NCBI GenBank assembly: GCA_030770425.1
Contig: JASJFT010000152.1
Coordinates: 45,875 to 109,874, forward strand
Reading direction: 5' to 3'
From: Darksidea phi
Taxonomy: Eukaryota > Ascomycota > Dothideomycetes > Pleosporales > Lentitheciaceae
DNA length: 64,000 nucleotides
A program made the translations under genes and the position numbers. Positions within the stretch are counted from its first letter, which is position 1. Every line of letters starts with the position of its first letter. Under the pieces are notes generated by a model. It worked only from the letters and a program-made list of their open reading frames with translations. It ran no database searches and had not been told where the DNA came from. Of the stretch, positions 23,189 through 34,713 are shown one piece after another.

Positions 23189-25084
23189 GTGGATGAACAA
23201 TATCACGCCTACATCTGTCAGATTCGCATCGGGCCGGCTACTATCACGTACCGGGCCCTATATAGTCCAACGTCCCACTACTCCTCCTTAAGGATTCCTC
23301 TCATCTCTGTTGGAACATTTTCGTGTGAGCATACATAACAACAGAGCCTACATCATGTTTTACGACCGCTTCACCAGTGAGCTTGGACCATCATCAACGC
23401 CCATCGCTGTGCGGAAAGTGGCCGTTGACGGTTTGTGTTTACAGACGACAGCACCAGCAGGGATGCAAACCTTCGTGTTGACAAGCCTCTTCTCCAGAAG
23501 TGCATGACCCGCGACGTCCAATACGAGAATCTGAGCTTCCTCTTGCTTAATTTTGATAGGCAGAAGTGGAACACTCACCGTTACTTTTGTGGGAGAGATG
23601 GAGTCCTTAATTACTTTCCGCGCTACAACGCCACCATGAATAGCAAGATCTAGGGATTCTTTCACGCGTCAAGCTGATGCTGTATATCCGTTTGTAACGA
23701 ATCGGCCTTCGAAGTCGTCTAAACGTCGGAAACCCGACCTTTCCGAGGCTTGGGCAGAGTTCGATGAAGTTTGCTGCTCTTTCTAGACTACGATCACAAT
23801 TAACCTCCAGAGCATATGCTTCAAAGCCTGCACACTCTCCAGTTGGAGCAAGATATCCACGGCAATGTGGGATACGGGCACCACTCGTAGTTGTTTGTAC
23901 GAAGTACTGCCTCACGACTCTTCGGACCCTTCGTTTTTGAACTCCCCTGCCGGAAGGAGTCGTCGGCCCATTACATCTTTAGATATAAATTCGAGCGGGC
24001 CATAAGATAGATTGTACGGTAAAATTAATGCCTATATAGCGGCTGAGATAGGCCTTGACAACGCGACAAAATGCGTCGGGGGGTTCTCATGTTTTGAGTA
24101 ATGATGCGACGTCATTGGGTCTCTGCACTAATAGATTCTACCTTCTTTGAAGGGAAAAGAACACCAAGTTTCCACTCGGACCTTACAATGTAATACACAA
24201 CTGACCTCTCAGGAGCTAGAGCCTTTGGAGGCTTGTGACAATCGTCTATGCTCTATGGTAGCTTGATCTTGCGCGTGTCCCACGAGTTATCGCATTGGAG
24301 TTTGGTGAAGTTCAACCCAATGGGGATGTTCCGTCCTTTCTAGGACCCGGTCGTACGGGTGCTTTGGGTTATCAGTATCGAAAGTCCCCATGGCAATTAG
24401 GTTCTTGGTTCCGGTGACTTCGAGATAGCCACACCGAGTGACGCGTACTCAACATCCAGTATGTTGCTGCGTACGCAGATAAGTTCATCTGCGCAATGGC
24501 TCCGTCGCAGACCTTGAAGGGCTTTGCCGGACCAACTCAAGCCACTTTATTTTCTGTTTGAGCTTATCCTCACGCACCTAAGCTTGTTGGCTGCCTCGCG
24601 GTAAAAAACATATTTGTGCTTTCGCTCCGTCTCTCCTCGTGGGTGTGGTTGAGCTCGAGCTCTTCCGCCTTGTCGAATTTTTTATTTCCAATAAGCCTAC
24701 CTTCGAGTGCCAGGTTCTTGTCTTTGTTCACTTCCTAAGCCGTCATCTTCTGCTCACGCGCGTCGAGTTCTCGAACTCAATGTCTTCTATTCTCGTCTTC
24801 CTTCACCAGCCTCGTTTTCTGTTGCTATAGCTATTCCAACTTATCTATGGTCCTGTAGACGGTGCGTGCGGTTCCCAAATTATCCTAAGGGGCGCCATTT
24901 TCGCCCTTGAGCACATGTTGGCCACGTGATATCACTTTGCTATGCTTTGAGATTAGCTTAGCTCGCCTTGAGGAGTTCGATCTCGAGTTCTTCTGTTCGA
25001 AGCTGGTCGCTAAGCGTCTCGGCGTAGCTGACTCTTTCAGACATTCAAAATCGGGCTCCTCGCCCCAAGGCGGCGGTGTCGTAC
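23189..25084. other. 1.9 kb spacer with two unexplained minus-strand frames
   Basis: Minus-strand frames at 23607-23915 and 23360-23665 abut and could be one frameshifted gene (the second contains KVTVSVPLLPIKIKQEEAQI). I do not recognise a family. The rest (23920-25080) shows nothing beyond short frames. Confidence 0.3.
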
Positions 25085-25492
25085 CTAGAGCAACGTTGCT
25101 CCCCCATTAATGCCCTCTTCGGGCGCCTCGTCTTCGAGGAACACGTCCCCCACCAGGAAGCTTGAGATAATGGCTATTCCTAAGCGTGCACAAGTTGTTG
25201 GATCAGGATGATATGTGCCTTCGCCTATTGTTCTCGAGTTCGATACTGTGGTTAGCGCACACTCAAAAGACGTATATTTACCATTCATCGAACTAGTCTG
25301 GGATGACGAGATGAGAGCAAACCAATCTCCGAGCTGAACCCAAGGACATGCATGCCGTCCGTACCCCCATTCACAGATATGCCTCGGTCTGTGCACGATG
25401 TCCGAAGAGCTGACCTTGTCTCTTGCAACAGGCAATCTTGCAGCTGCTATCAAGAGCCCAAACCCCGACAAGAATCTATTGGCGTATTTCAA
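25085..25492 (-). CDS. possible small secreted cysteine-containing protein
   Basis: A 135-codon uninterrupted frame from ATG at 25492. The first 25 residues have a basic start, a hydrophobic core (FLSGFGLLIAAA) and small residues that could form a signal peptide cleavage site. The mature part would be about 110 residues with four cysteines (ICEW, ACPW, FECA, TTCA). No family is recognised. Size and composition are those of effector-like secreted proteins, but this is inference; base composition is ordinary and there is no independent support that it is transcribed. The GYGRHACP stretch resembles a P450 heme loop by chance, since nothing else on that strand fits a P450. Confidence 0.25.
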   Translation of the reverse strand: MKYANRFLSGFGLLIAAARLPVARDKVSSSDIVHRPRHICEWGYGRHACPWVQLGDWFALISSSQTSSMNGKYTSFECALTTVSNSRTIGEGTYHPDPTTCARLGIAIISSFLVGDVFLEDEAPEEGINGGATLL

Positions 25493-25989
25493 AAAACCTG
25501 AGATCGCGTCCGCCGATCACATATCAGACAGTTATTCAAAGGAAGTGTTGGTAAAATTATAGAATTTTGATTACATACTCGACCCGGACCGGAAGAAACG
25601 CGCCACTTCTAAATTAGATCGCTTCTACAAGGGTCCACAAAAGGAAAAGTTGTAGTCATAGGGCGATGTACTTTCGCCACATCAAAGTTTTCCAATCCGT
25701 AAAGCAAATGGCCCAAAAAGCGCTTCATGTGCACATTTTCAGTAGCATTATGAGCTCGCCAACAAAAGAAGCATTGGAGCTCTACAACGCTGTTGGAACC
25801 AGGAACAAGGACAGCGGATCAAGTCGACTACCCCACCCCATGTCCCACGAATGTATTTCTCTGGTACATGATATTAGTACCTATGGTTGATGCGTACATT
25901 TCCACGCTCCGACGAACTAGGTCTGACAAGATGTACCGAGACGAGTCGTGAACCGAATCGAATATATGTCGTCATTCTTCCAGCTCGAA

Positions 25990-27050
25990 ATCACTCGTGC
26001 AACCGGGAACGATCCTTGGCGCTGCATTATCGAAGCAATGCCCAGGCGTGATCTGCGACTTCTGGATGTTTGATAGCAATGCTGAAAACTTTATGCGCGG
26101 AATTCTGCGGTTCACGATGAAGAAACCTTTCGCGATACGCGATCGCATGCATGATAAATTGGAGAAGTGGCTACAAGAGGCACATCAGGGTAGTGATTTT
26201 ACGAAAACTGGCGATGAACACCCACATTGGGACGCTATTATGAGCTTAAAATTCCTCCAAGTTCGGGGTAATGTGTTTGCAAACACTCCTTCGATGGACT
26301 ACAAGGCACGAGTAGCAAAGGCTTTGGCTATCATGCAAGGGTATGTGCCCACCTCCCGCCTCATTCCCTCAATGTATTGATCGTGCTAGACTGAATTTCA
26401 ACATCATGACATCCACATTTTGGTACACTTTGAAGCTCTCTGGAACCTAACACTTCACAAATACCCTGTGTCCGCCATCAAACCGCACTTCGACTACACC
26501 GTAAGCAGCTACGCTGTTGTAGAACTGACCTCTCTCGCCATCATCCAGTTGATGCATGCCGAAATCGGTCGCCTCTGCATAGCAGCCGGCATGATTCGCA
26601 CCTGCAAAGTGGACAACTTTCCATTCAAGGAACAGTGGGCCATTCGTAAGAGTATTTCAGTGATAATATTTAGCCACGATGTCGCGCTGGACACTGAGTT
26701 ATGGAAAAAAGTGAGGCCGCAATGTTTTGAGCGACCATTAGAAGAATTCTGGCCTGAGCGCTTCGTCATATCAAACGGGAACGCGAAGGAAAGGGATCGG
26801 ATTAAAGAAGGGGGGTTTAGCATATGGAGCTTCGGTGCACATCACGTTCGGAGGCGGCTAGCATCTTTGCCCGGGCCGGTACCTCGCGAAAGTTATACAG
26901 GCAACCGCGCTCGCTGGATTTCTCACCCGAAGCTGCGGATAATGTCATACCGCCCCTTCACGAAGCGGCATTCGGTACCATCAGGCCGTTGGACCAAGTT
27001 CGTGTTCGAATTCGGAAGCGGGCAGCACCAAAAGCCACGAAATCGCCTTG
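25990..27050 (+). pseudogene. cytochrome P450 relic (CYP7/8-like or similar fungal family)
   Basis: A second, dead P450. Segment 25997-26340 reads like the C- to H-helix region (FMRGILRFTMKKPFAIRDRM, then LEKWLQEAH). Segment 26420-26830 contains an ExxR-like EIGR in HAEIGRLCIA, then FKEQWAIRKSISVIIFSHDV, and ends with PLEEFWPERF, the aromatic-region motif. The heme loop survives only after a frame change: CPGRYLAKVIQATALAGF (about 26871-26925), then a TAA. Frame changes at about 26350-26420 (possibly an intron) and 26850. An upstream frame at 25666-25890 (KEALELYNAVGTR) may be its N-terminal part. Related proteins are ER monooxygenases of steroid or secondary metabolism; substrate unknown. 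Confidence 0.65.
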
Positions 27051-27419
27051 ATGGCGAGGAAAGCAGGAGGGTTGGAGAAGAACTACCGTTCGTTCCGACT
27101 TAGTAGGTGACTATAATGGAAGGATTTAAGATAAGCAGGCTTCAGCCCGGTCAGCGAATCTTTTAGACGAACTTTTGCCTGACAACAATTTACTCCTCGA
27201 TATCCTGTATTGGAACCGTTAGTGATGGAATCAGATCATCTTCAGATTGCAAATGAGGACTTATGGGCAGCCTAAGAGTGCTATTCTTGGACGCTACGCG
27301 GCCTATATTTGCATCGGATATACCGGTTTGCAACCACACTTGGTACATATTATTCATTTGATTTGATTTGGATTTATATAGTAGGAGTCTCTTCAGAAGG
27401 TCCGCACGAAACATAGTAG

Positions 27420-28480
27420 GAGTTTATACATAGTAGAGGTACTATACCCACACCTTATACACGATAATAGAGCTATAGAGCTGTACACAGTACGACGAGG
27501 TAATATATAATACCGAACCACAGAGCCTAGTTGGGAAACCAATAGCGGTAGCGAGGAGTTAGCGTACTAATACTACCTATAGTATAGAAATTGCCCGCGA
27601 TGATACTAGTATCCCACTTATATCTATCTCTTATCCTTAGCCAGCTTCCTATATCTATCTCTTATCCTCAGCTAGCTTCCTTACTACTATAACGGTTAAT
27701 ACTACTATCGCGGGAAAAGCTAGAGAGTAGTATAAACTATCTATCTCTTATCCTTAGCCAGCTTCCTTATATTAATACCTACTAACTATATATCTTCGCC
27801 AACGATCGTTCGCCTAGTCCTTTAGTAGGACCTTTAGTAGGAGGAACTAGAGTAGAACAGGCTATTCGAGTATAGTACTCTAAACCTTTTAAATATCGCG
27901 GCGGAGTATCCCCGGCGTTATAAGCGGGAGGTACTATCGATAGGGCTCCTCGATTATAACAACTATTAGTATAAAACCAACTATACGTTAGATGTATTCG
28001 AGGGAACGAGCGGCGACAGGATTCTCGTATAGTTATTAGTAGTTACCTGTATTATATTCCTGTCCGAGGCCCTATATAACGAGGATAGGTATTTCGGCTA
28101 GAGGTAGCTATATCGTCTACGCAGGCTAGAGGAAAAGCTTGTATAGGGAAGACGGTTAAGGAAGAAGGAATCGGCCTTCTTAAGAGGCTATCGAGGGAGC
28201 GAATATCTAACGTAGAAGATAGAGCTAGTATCTATAGTAGATACGATACGAACAATAGCGTAGGGGATCGAATACGGAGGAACTAGTAGGAATAGGTAGG
28301 ACGGAGGACGACGGGGATACCTAGCTAGGGAGGCTACCGGTAAGTAGAGGACTAAGAAGTAGCCTAGCGTAGGTTACCTTACTATCGTTGTTAGTAGGTT
28401 GTTAGCGCGTTTAACTGTCTACATATATTATTAGTAAATTAGGAGCTATTATTATCGTATAGTTACTACCTATTACGTAA
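27420..28480. mobile_element. RIP-like AT-rich transposon remnant
   Basis: An island of TA-rich sequence within normal DNA: many ctata/tagta words, almost no long frames, and a coding-like texture interrupted by frequent TAG/TAA. It resembles a mutated retrotransposon gag/pol piece but no domain can be named. It lies directly upstream of a broken secreted-protein gene and downstream of a broken P450. Confidence 0.6.
27621..27766. repeat. 29 bp direct repeat, three copies
   Basis: Near-identical 29 bp units (tatctatctcttatcctyag followed by cyagcttcc) at 27621-27649, 27652-27680 and 27738-27766, inside the AT-rich remnant. Confidence 0.8.
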
Positions 28481-28765
28481 GATATCGAAATATTGAAACA
28501 CAATAAGGTAATTAGAATCACGAAAAACACAGCCAGCCCAGGAGCCAACGTGACGTCACGCCGGGTAGTGGCCCAAGCTCCTAGGGGAGGGGACATATTA
28601 TTCATACCAACCAGTATTTGTCAGTCGTAGGCATTCATTTTCATTAGAGTTCTCAAAGGGCCAAACTCGCCTTTTTATTTCCCTTACTATATATCCGCTT
28701 CCCTATCCACATATAGACCTGCGCTACTTCCTACTTCCACCTCAATAATCCAGTTTGGCGCAACG

Positions 28766-29241
28766 ATGTTTTACCCTCATTTCCTTCTGAGGCTCATAGT
28801 GCTACTGCTACCCCTTACCATCACCGCGATACCAGCAATCCCACCCGCAGAAGGCGCCTCCTCCCACAACATCTACCTCGTAACCTGCACTACGGGTTCC
28901 CGGCGCTGACGTAACTCGCGCCCTAGACTAGCGTCTCCGTAGTCGCTTTCTTCAACGCGCCCATCAAGCCTTCCGCCTTCGACACCCACGCAGATCCCCG
29001 CCCCGATCAACAAGCCGTGACTAGCCCAGCCACCTCGTGAAGTAGGTTCGAATTCTAATATAAAATTATGGGATAATAAACGTTTTACGAGTATCACTCA
29101 GCCGGCGCGGATAGATTGGGTGACGGCCAGGTTTCGGGGAGTGTACAGTTGGGGACGGAAGACTCTGTATGTTTTACGGATGGAGAGACCGAGATTGGAG
29201 ACCGATTAAATAAAGATGAGAGGGATTGGGATGGATGGTAG
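28766..29241 (+). pseudogene. small secreted protein relic
   Basis: Starts with an apparently good signal peptide (ATG at 28766; FLLRLIVLLLPLTITAIP) and NIYLVTCTTGSRR, then stops. Other frames continue a recognisable pattern seen in Pleosporales small secreted proteins: VSVVAFFNAPIKPSAFDTHA and DPRPDQQAVTSPATS (about 28930-29035), then GQVSGSVQLGTEDSVCFTDG (about 29130-29190), with stop at 29241. At least two frame changes separate the blocks. The original protein would be about 150-170 residues, extracellular, function unknown. The match is from remembered family texture and should be tested. It is followed at once by a GAT microsatellite. Confidence 0.6.
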
Positions 29242-29251
29242 GATATTGATA

Positions 29252-29318
<67 letters not shown>
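29252..29318. repeat. GAT trinucleotide microsatellite, about 22 units
   Basis: An uninterrupted (GAT)n tract just 3' of the secreted-protein relic. On the minus strand it would read as polyserine, which I regard as a repeat effect and not a gene. Confidence 0.95.
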
Positions 29319-29599
29319 CGGTGACAATACGAGATATAAAATGGGAATGCGGTGGATAGTGGGAAGACAAAGGAGAAGAGGCAGGGCGGAGGAAGAAGGA
29401 GGAGAGAAAGAGGTTGACTAAACTATGTGGCTGATTCCTGATGCGCTAGCCTAGGGTAGAGAAGGATCCGTAGGAGTGAGATCGAAGTTGACATGAAAGC
29501 TAAGATTGGATAAGGGACGGCGACGCGAAAATGACAGTAGTTCTTAGACTTGGATTCTAACTATACTTACCTTGCACTTGTAGTACATTCAACCTCTAC

Positions 29600-30830
29600 A
29601 CCCACCCAGTCTTATACACTTTTACATTGCTTAGACATCCCACTGAATACAACCTACGAAAGCCTTGAACTCTACCTTGTACTTTCCCGTCATAGAGTTT
29701 AGCATCCACGCGTCACCGAGTTGTTGGACTTTGAAGGATATCTAGTAGTTCGCTTCGTCGGCCGTGTACGTATCATCTGATGCAGTTAAGAGTCGAAATA
29801 GCTGAAGTCCTGCAGGGCCTGTTGACTCGAACAGAAGCGTCCGGAGATATATATAGGATGCCGTAGTTCTCCGGAATGTAAGGTATTTTTACGATTCCAG
29901 TATAATTTCACGTATTCTGAAACTAATCAAAAACTTCCGCCTCTCACTTATCCTCGTCGAATCTCTCGAGGTTGGGCACCCGTCTCGGCGCTGCGGTGAA
30001 AAGGCGCGTTTTAGCTCTGATAAGGGTAGCTCCGGCCTTCTTATTCGGCTTCACAAAGAGCTTAACGCCGGAAGATGTTCGCTCGGCTTTGCTGACATAG
30101 TATGAGAGATATACATCTTTCTTAAGTAGCTCGTAGGCGCGTTGATAGAGTAGACTATTCGAGCCAACGGGCACGAAGACGCCGCCTGCTATGACGCCCT
30201 GCGTGAGTGGGAGACCAAAAGCTTGTGTTACTAAGAATTTAGGTATTTGCTCCAGACCGCCTACATCTACATTGGAAATTGCTGCTATGCGGGGCGCTGC
30301 ATCCGCGATATCGTGCGGCCTGGAAAAATTGCCGAAGGGATCAAGGAAGTCAGCCGGTATATCCTTCGGGGGTGGAAAGTTCCAGTATCCGGGTTCAACC
30401 AAATGATTATACTTCTCGAAAATGGGAAGCCATCTTTAACACGCTTCGTTTGTCGCATTGACAGTCAGTGGCGTGTATCCTGTCACGGCTTTGCTGGTGT
30501 TGTAGTCGACGTTGATGGTCGTCAGGCGGAGACCGACGAAAACTGTAGTCGGAATGTCAAACCTTTGAAAAATTTGGCAGCGGGTCTGTGCAAAATGTAT
30601 GATTGCTCACCGTATTCGATAGTGGTGTTCGTCTCGGGGAAGGTCCAGGTGTCGACGTGTCCGCCCAGGAGATATTTTGGTTCAATGATCACGACACTGA
30701 CGTTAAAGTCTTCGCGAACTCGAACTGCAGCATAGGTCCCGAACGTGCCACCACCAATAATGGGGAGTCTATTGTGACGACTCGTGATGGTGGAAGTTAC
30801 GTTCGTCGATCGCCGCTCTCGTTACGCCAA
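29600..30830 (-). pseudogene. FAD-dependent amine oxidase-like relic
   Basis: A flavoprotein of the amine oxidase / beta-cyclopiazonate dehydrogenase-like group. The dinucleotide fold is visible at about 30765-30640 (PIIGGGTFGTYAAVRVREDF, then VVIIEPKYLLGGHVDTW). It continues PETNTTIEYG, FDIPTTVFVGLRLTTINVDY, WLPIFEKYNHLVEPGYWNFP and TQGVIAGGVFVPVGSN to LIRAKTRLFTAAP (about 30010). Past the stop at 29944, family-like text goes on (YTGIVKIPYIPENYGI). Lesions are a frame change near 30560, a TAA just before RWLPIF (CAA possible), a TGA at the end of the 29944 frame, and more stops beyond. The type of substrate oxidised is unknown. Confidence 0.8.
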
Positions 30831-32733
30831 TTGTATTCGCAACAATAGCCATGTATTTTGGTAAAAATTACCAGTAGGTCAACGTCTTAAGCCTGGATGT
30901 GCCTTGAACACCTATTTGAAGTATAATGTATATCTTTTTGAAGAACCCTGATGGTCTAACTACGGAAGGGTGGGTATGTCCTGGCTGGACGGCGGGCTTA
31001 TGCGGAACTATACGGGCGAGACTGTAAGGGTAATAAGATAACAAGCAAGGTCCCCATCACACGAAAATATGCTTTAGTGAGCGCCGCAGGCCATATTATC
31101 GAATGATACTCATTAGTTAGAAAGCGCAATGGATCCCAAGAGGTAACCCTAATGACTGAATAGCCTACCCCTAGTCAAGACTCGTTGGCATAAGCTAGCT
31201 TATAGGGATTCCGCACACCACAACAAAATCAATCCACTGCCGGAAAAGACGCTAGAAGCAAAAACACTTTAACGTCGTCTACAGGCGAGCAACCGCCTTT
31301 TACTCAGATCATACCTTTGATTAAAGGTTTAATAACTCTATAGTACTAGGCTTAATTAGGTATCTTTTAATGCCCCAATATAGGGCTATAACAGAAGCTA
31401 AAGGGTCGTATAAATCGAATTTCTACAGAGGTGGATCGCTCACTCCAGCTTATAAGTAATATGTAGATTGTATCAAACATAGTCTTGATGGCCTTTAAAT
31501 GCTGGAAGGAGAAGGCATCTGGCGGGTCTAGCCAGCAAATATGAGGCGCTGAGCTTGATGCATCGGACACACTATTGGTGGTTGGATGTATACCGCAACG
31601 CATGAAACACAGGAATGATTACAGCGCAGCCGTTGGATGTTCAATGATGCGTAGAGGGTACCCCACCGCGGGGTATTATCTACCTTGGCAGCGTTCATCC
31701 CCTGCTACGGCATTCCCATTCGTGCCTTCTTTTTTCTCCTACACCGATGTGATTGCAGCAATTTGTCGATATAGACCCACTGTAGACCCTCTTATCTCCC
31801 CACAGCTTAATCCTGTCACTCACTAACGGCAACTTCGAACGCGATGTTAACTGGTGAGGGGAGTTTGCGCTAACTGCCACTCGAGTTGGGGGCTTTTAAA
31901 GGTGCTGGATGAGCTACTTGGGCATTAACAGCAACTTGCTAGCGCTAACGAGCGTTACACCGAGCCTTAGTACTTAGGCGAAGTACGCAAGAACAATGAG
32001 ATCACCGAACGTAAACAAGCGTTGTATGCATTGGCTCTCACATCGAAGCGCGGCTGTCCCGCATCACGACGTCCATTCTTGATTTTAAATCTATAATCGA
32101 TAATGTTAGAACTACCGGCCTGCGTTAGACAGGAACCCTCCCCTCTCAGTACTTATCAGACCTGTATTACGAAACATCAAATTCGATGCACAGTCCAACA
32201 GGGTATTCTTCAATAACTACTACATAGAATGAAAAATACGCTTGCGGGCGATCGTTGGACGAATGTCGTCCGATTGTGATCGAAGCTGTCAAAGACATGT
32301 GGACTGGAAACATGATGGAAGGCTCAATACATTGATGAAGAAGACCTCAAGTGTACTATATCTGCCCATGCTAGATACTTTCGGTGCGTCTTCAAACTCC
32401 ATCAGTTAGTACCTATAATTGGCGCATGTCAGCCTCTGCAACCTTCCGCCCAAGCTAGGGCGACGTCAATTCACTGCTTATCAGCAGGATATGTTTCGTT
32501 CCCTGTCAGTAGCGGTAGCTCGCGGTGCTGAATCAGTCAGACTATTGTTATATACCGTTCATAAGCTTGCTTTCACACCCGAACCGTTCTCTATTTGCGC
32601 TACTCTAGTCTACTGCTTCCGATAAACTAACCTCCTGAAATGTTAGCCAACCTATGACGAAACAGTTATAGGATACGTAGTACGCTTGTCTGCAAGCAAC
32701 AAACTCGCATAATGAGTTTCGTCCTTGGACTTG
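30831..32733. other. 1.9 kb spacer, no gene recognised
   Basis: Short frames only. Parts (31080-31400) are somewhat TA-rich and may be old repeat DNA. No RNA gene seen. It contains the 3' flank of the kinesin gene. Confidence 0.4.
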
Positions 32734-34122
32734 TCATTTTCGGGTGATTCCACCCGCTTCTCCAACTAGATTCCCGTACTTCAATGTATTCATAGTTGCT
32801 GCAAATTGCGTGTCCGATGGTGACACAGTGAGAATCATAGAAGAGTGTCCGCTTGTCGATAAGAAATGACTGCGCAAGACCATCGTCAGGGGCGAAGATC
32901 GAAACGGGATGCGGGCTTGCTTCAAAGCTATGGCACGTATGAGCTCCTTTAATGCGAAAAGGTCGGTGTTGATTTGCCGCCCTTGTCGCTGCTCCTGAGG
33001 AGCTTGCCTTGACCGGGCGGCCGAAGTGACAGCCCTTTGGTCGAAATACTCAGATCCGGCAAGGTCTACGAAGACGAACTTGCCTCCGAGGCAGGGGCGT
33101 CGTCGCATGTTGAAGCATTTCGCGACAGCGTCTTCAGCCGACTTTAGACGAGTCTCGTATTCCTTCTTCTCGGCCTCCGCTGCGTCGATTCGCTCCTGGT
33201 TTAGCGGACGCTCCGGGTTTACAATGTACTGCCCTTCAGGTGTTCGGATCAGGGATTTTTTGTGCTCGTTTATATAAATATCCGTAGCCCGCTTTCCTAC
33301 AGGTACGAGTTCGGACTCCCGTTCGATTACAGCATCGCGTGCCTCCAGCAACGCTTTGTTGATGATTTCAAGCTCGATGACAGCATGGGTGCGAGAGCTC
33401 TCGTCGTGTATCGAAGACGACCCGATCTTTCTCCTCTCTAGCCCGGTCAACACTATCTCACGAAGCTCCCCAAATGACCAGCACGGCAACGCCATGATCG
33501 GACGGACCCTCACTTTTCCACCTTCAAGTATTTCGGTCTGGCCCCGGACATGGGTTTGACCATCAGGTCCTTCGCGAATATGACATTCCGTACTGTTGTT
33601 GAAGAGGTCGTACGCGCATTTCCCTCGGACTTCGTAGAGACGAACGGCGATACAAAGCTCTTCCTTGCCTTCGTCCTTGTTGCATTCTGTCGGGCTCGAT
33701 CTTTTGTTAATCTCATGGACGGCTTGGAAAAGATCGCGTGCCGCCGACAGGCACAAACCAAGGTGCTGCTCTTCATCGTAATTGTAACCGATAACCGTGT
33801 GTGTTTTCCCACTGCCAGAGTGTCCATAAGCAAAGAAATTGCAGGTAGCTCCATTCATAACGTGAGGCAACGTGGGCGCAACCACGTTCTCAAAGACATT
33901 GCTATTCACGGCGCTCTCTGGAAAGACTTGTGCAAAGGAGGCTCCGCTCTTCCATGTACGAGGTCGATTTGAGCTAGATTTCGGTGAGATCGATATAGAT
34001 TGGTTTATTTCATGCTGAGTAATGCTCCGTTCCATTTCCGATGCGGATGACTCGCTCGCGCTCAAGGGCCTCCATCTAGCGTAGACTTTGAAAGAAGAGG
34101 AAGAATACCGTTGAAGTGCCAT
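32734..34122 (-). CDS. kinesin motor protein, motor domain only, kinesin-13-like
   Basis: A single uninterrupted exon. I chose ATG 34122 (462 residues) because the motor core starts at once (FKVYARWRPLSASE). The upstream in-frame ATG at 34311 would add 63 residues made partly from a 22 bp tandem repeat. The ATP-binding P-loop GHSGSGKT is at residues 100-107, switch I (IHDESSRTHA) at about 238-247, and switch II DLAGSE at 353-358. The block LKELIRAIALKQARIPFRSS with LTMVLRSHF resembles kinesin-13 (MCAK/KIF2) motors. Unusual: about 90 residues between switch I and switch II include a charged, probably coiled-coil stretch (NQERIDAAEAEKKEYETRL), and there is no tail or long stalk. It should bind microtubules; depolymerase activity is inference. 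Confidence 0.88.
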   Translation of the reverse strand: MALQRYSSSSFKVYARWRPLSASESSASEMERSITQHEINQSISISPKSSSNRPRTWKSGASFAQVFPESAVNSNVFENVVAPTLPHVMNGATCNFFAYGHSGSGKTHTVIGYNYDEEQHLGLCLSAARDLFQAVHEINKRSSPTECNKDEGKEELCIAVRLYEVRGKCAYDLFNNSTECHIREGPDGQTHVRGQTEILEGGKVRVRPIMALPCWSFGELREIVLTGLERRKIGSSSIHDESSRTHAVIELEIINKALLEARDAVIERESELVPVGKRATDIYINEHKKSLIRTPEGQYIVNPERPLNQERIDAAEAEKKEYETRLKSAEDAVAKCFNMRRRPCLGGKFVFVDLAGSEYFDQRAVTSAARSRQAPQEQRQGRQINTDLFALKELIRAIALKQARIPFRSSPLTMVLRSHFLSTSGHSSMILTVSPSDTQFAATMNTLKYGNLVGEAGGITRK

Positions 34123-34200
34123 AATGGACGAATGAGGGGCTTGAATGTGGTTTGGTAAGTGATTCTCAATACAAGCGTGGAAATTGGATCGTTTATAGAA

Positions 34201-34244
34201 GCCCAGTGTTGCTGCCTGGAGTGCCCAATGTTGCTGCCTGGGGT
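34201..34244. repeat. 22 bp tandem repeat, two copies
   Basis: gcccartgttgctgcctggrgt at 34201-34222 and 34223-34244, in the region just upstream of the kinesin start. It may be 5' UTR or promoter. Confidence 0.85.
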
Positions 34245-34713
34245 GTTCGAAGATGTTGTAGTTGCTGGGGAAACCACACCTCCCAGTAGTATTTTGGTCG
34301 AATGCCAACACTCAAGAAAAGAAGAGTATTTTGCTGAAATATTGGTCAGCAAGCAACAAGCGACCGTGAAATGCTAAGGAGAAGTATACCGGATTCGAAT
34401 ATTCGTTCGGTTTTTCATGTCGCGACCAACCATTCTCCACTCACACCCTGCATCACAACAACCCATCTAACGCATTAATTCGTACTGAATACGCATTTTC
34501 GCACCGCAGCGGCGCATTTCATGCTTGATCTGCACCTTTTTGGGCCCTATCACATATGCGCATTCCTTGCCTGTTCTTAACCTCAACTGCGACCATAGAT
34601 CACGATAACTTCACGTTGCGTCTGCATCAGTGGCGCTGTGAGGCTTTGTGTATTATGTGTTCCTGCTAGTATGGGCCCCCGGCCCACCACGGCAGCATAG
34701 GTGGTCGCTCCGT

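Noticed and set aside
25380..25440. GYGRHACP on the minus strand looks like a P450 heme loop.
   Set aside because: No I-helix, ExxR or PERF motif on that strand; the real P450 relic is on the plus strand further right.
29094..29327. Minus-strand frame with a long polyserine run.
   Set aside because: It is the GAT microsatellite read backwards, with no other protein-like content.
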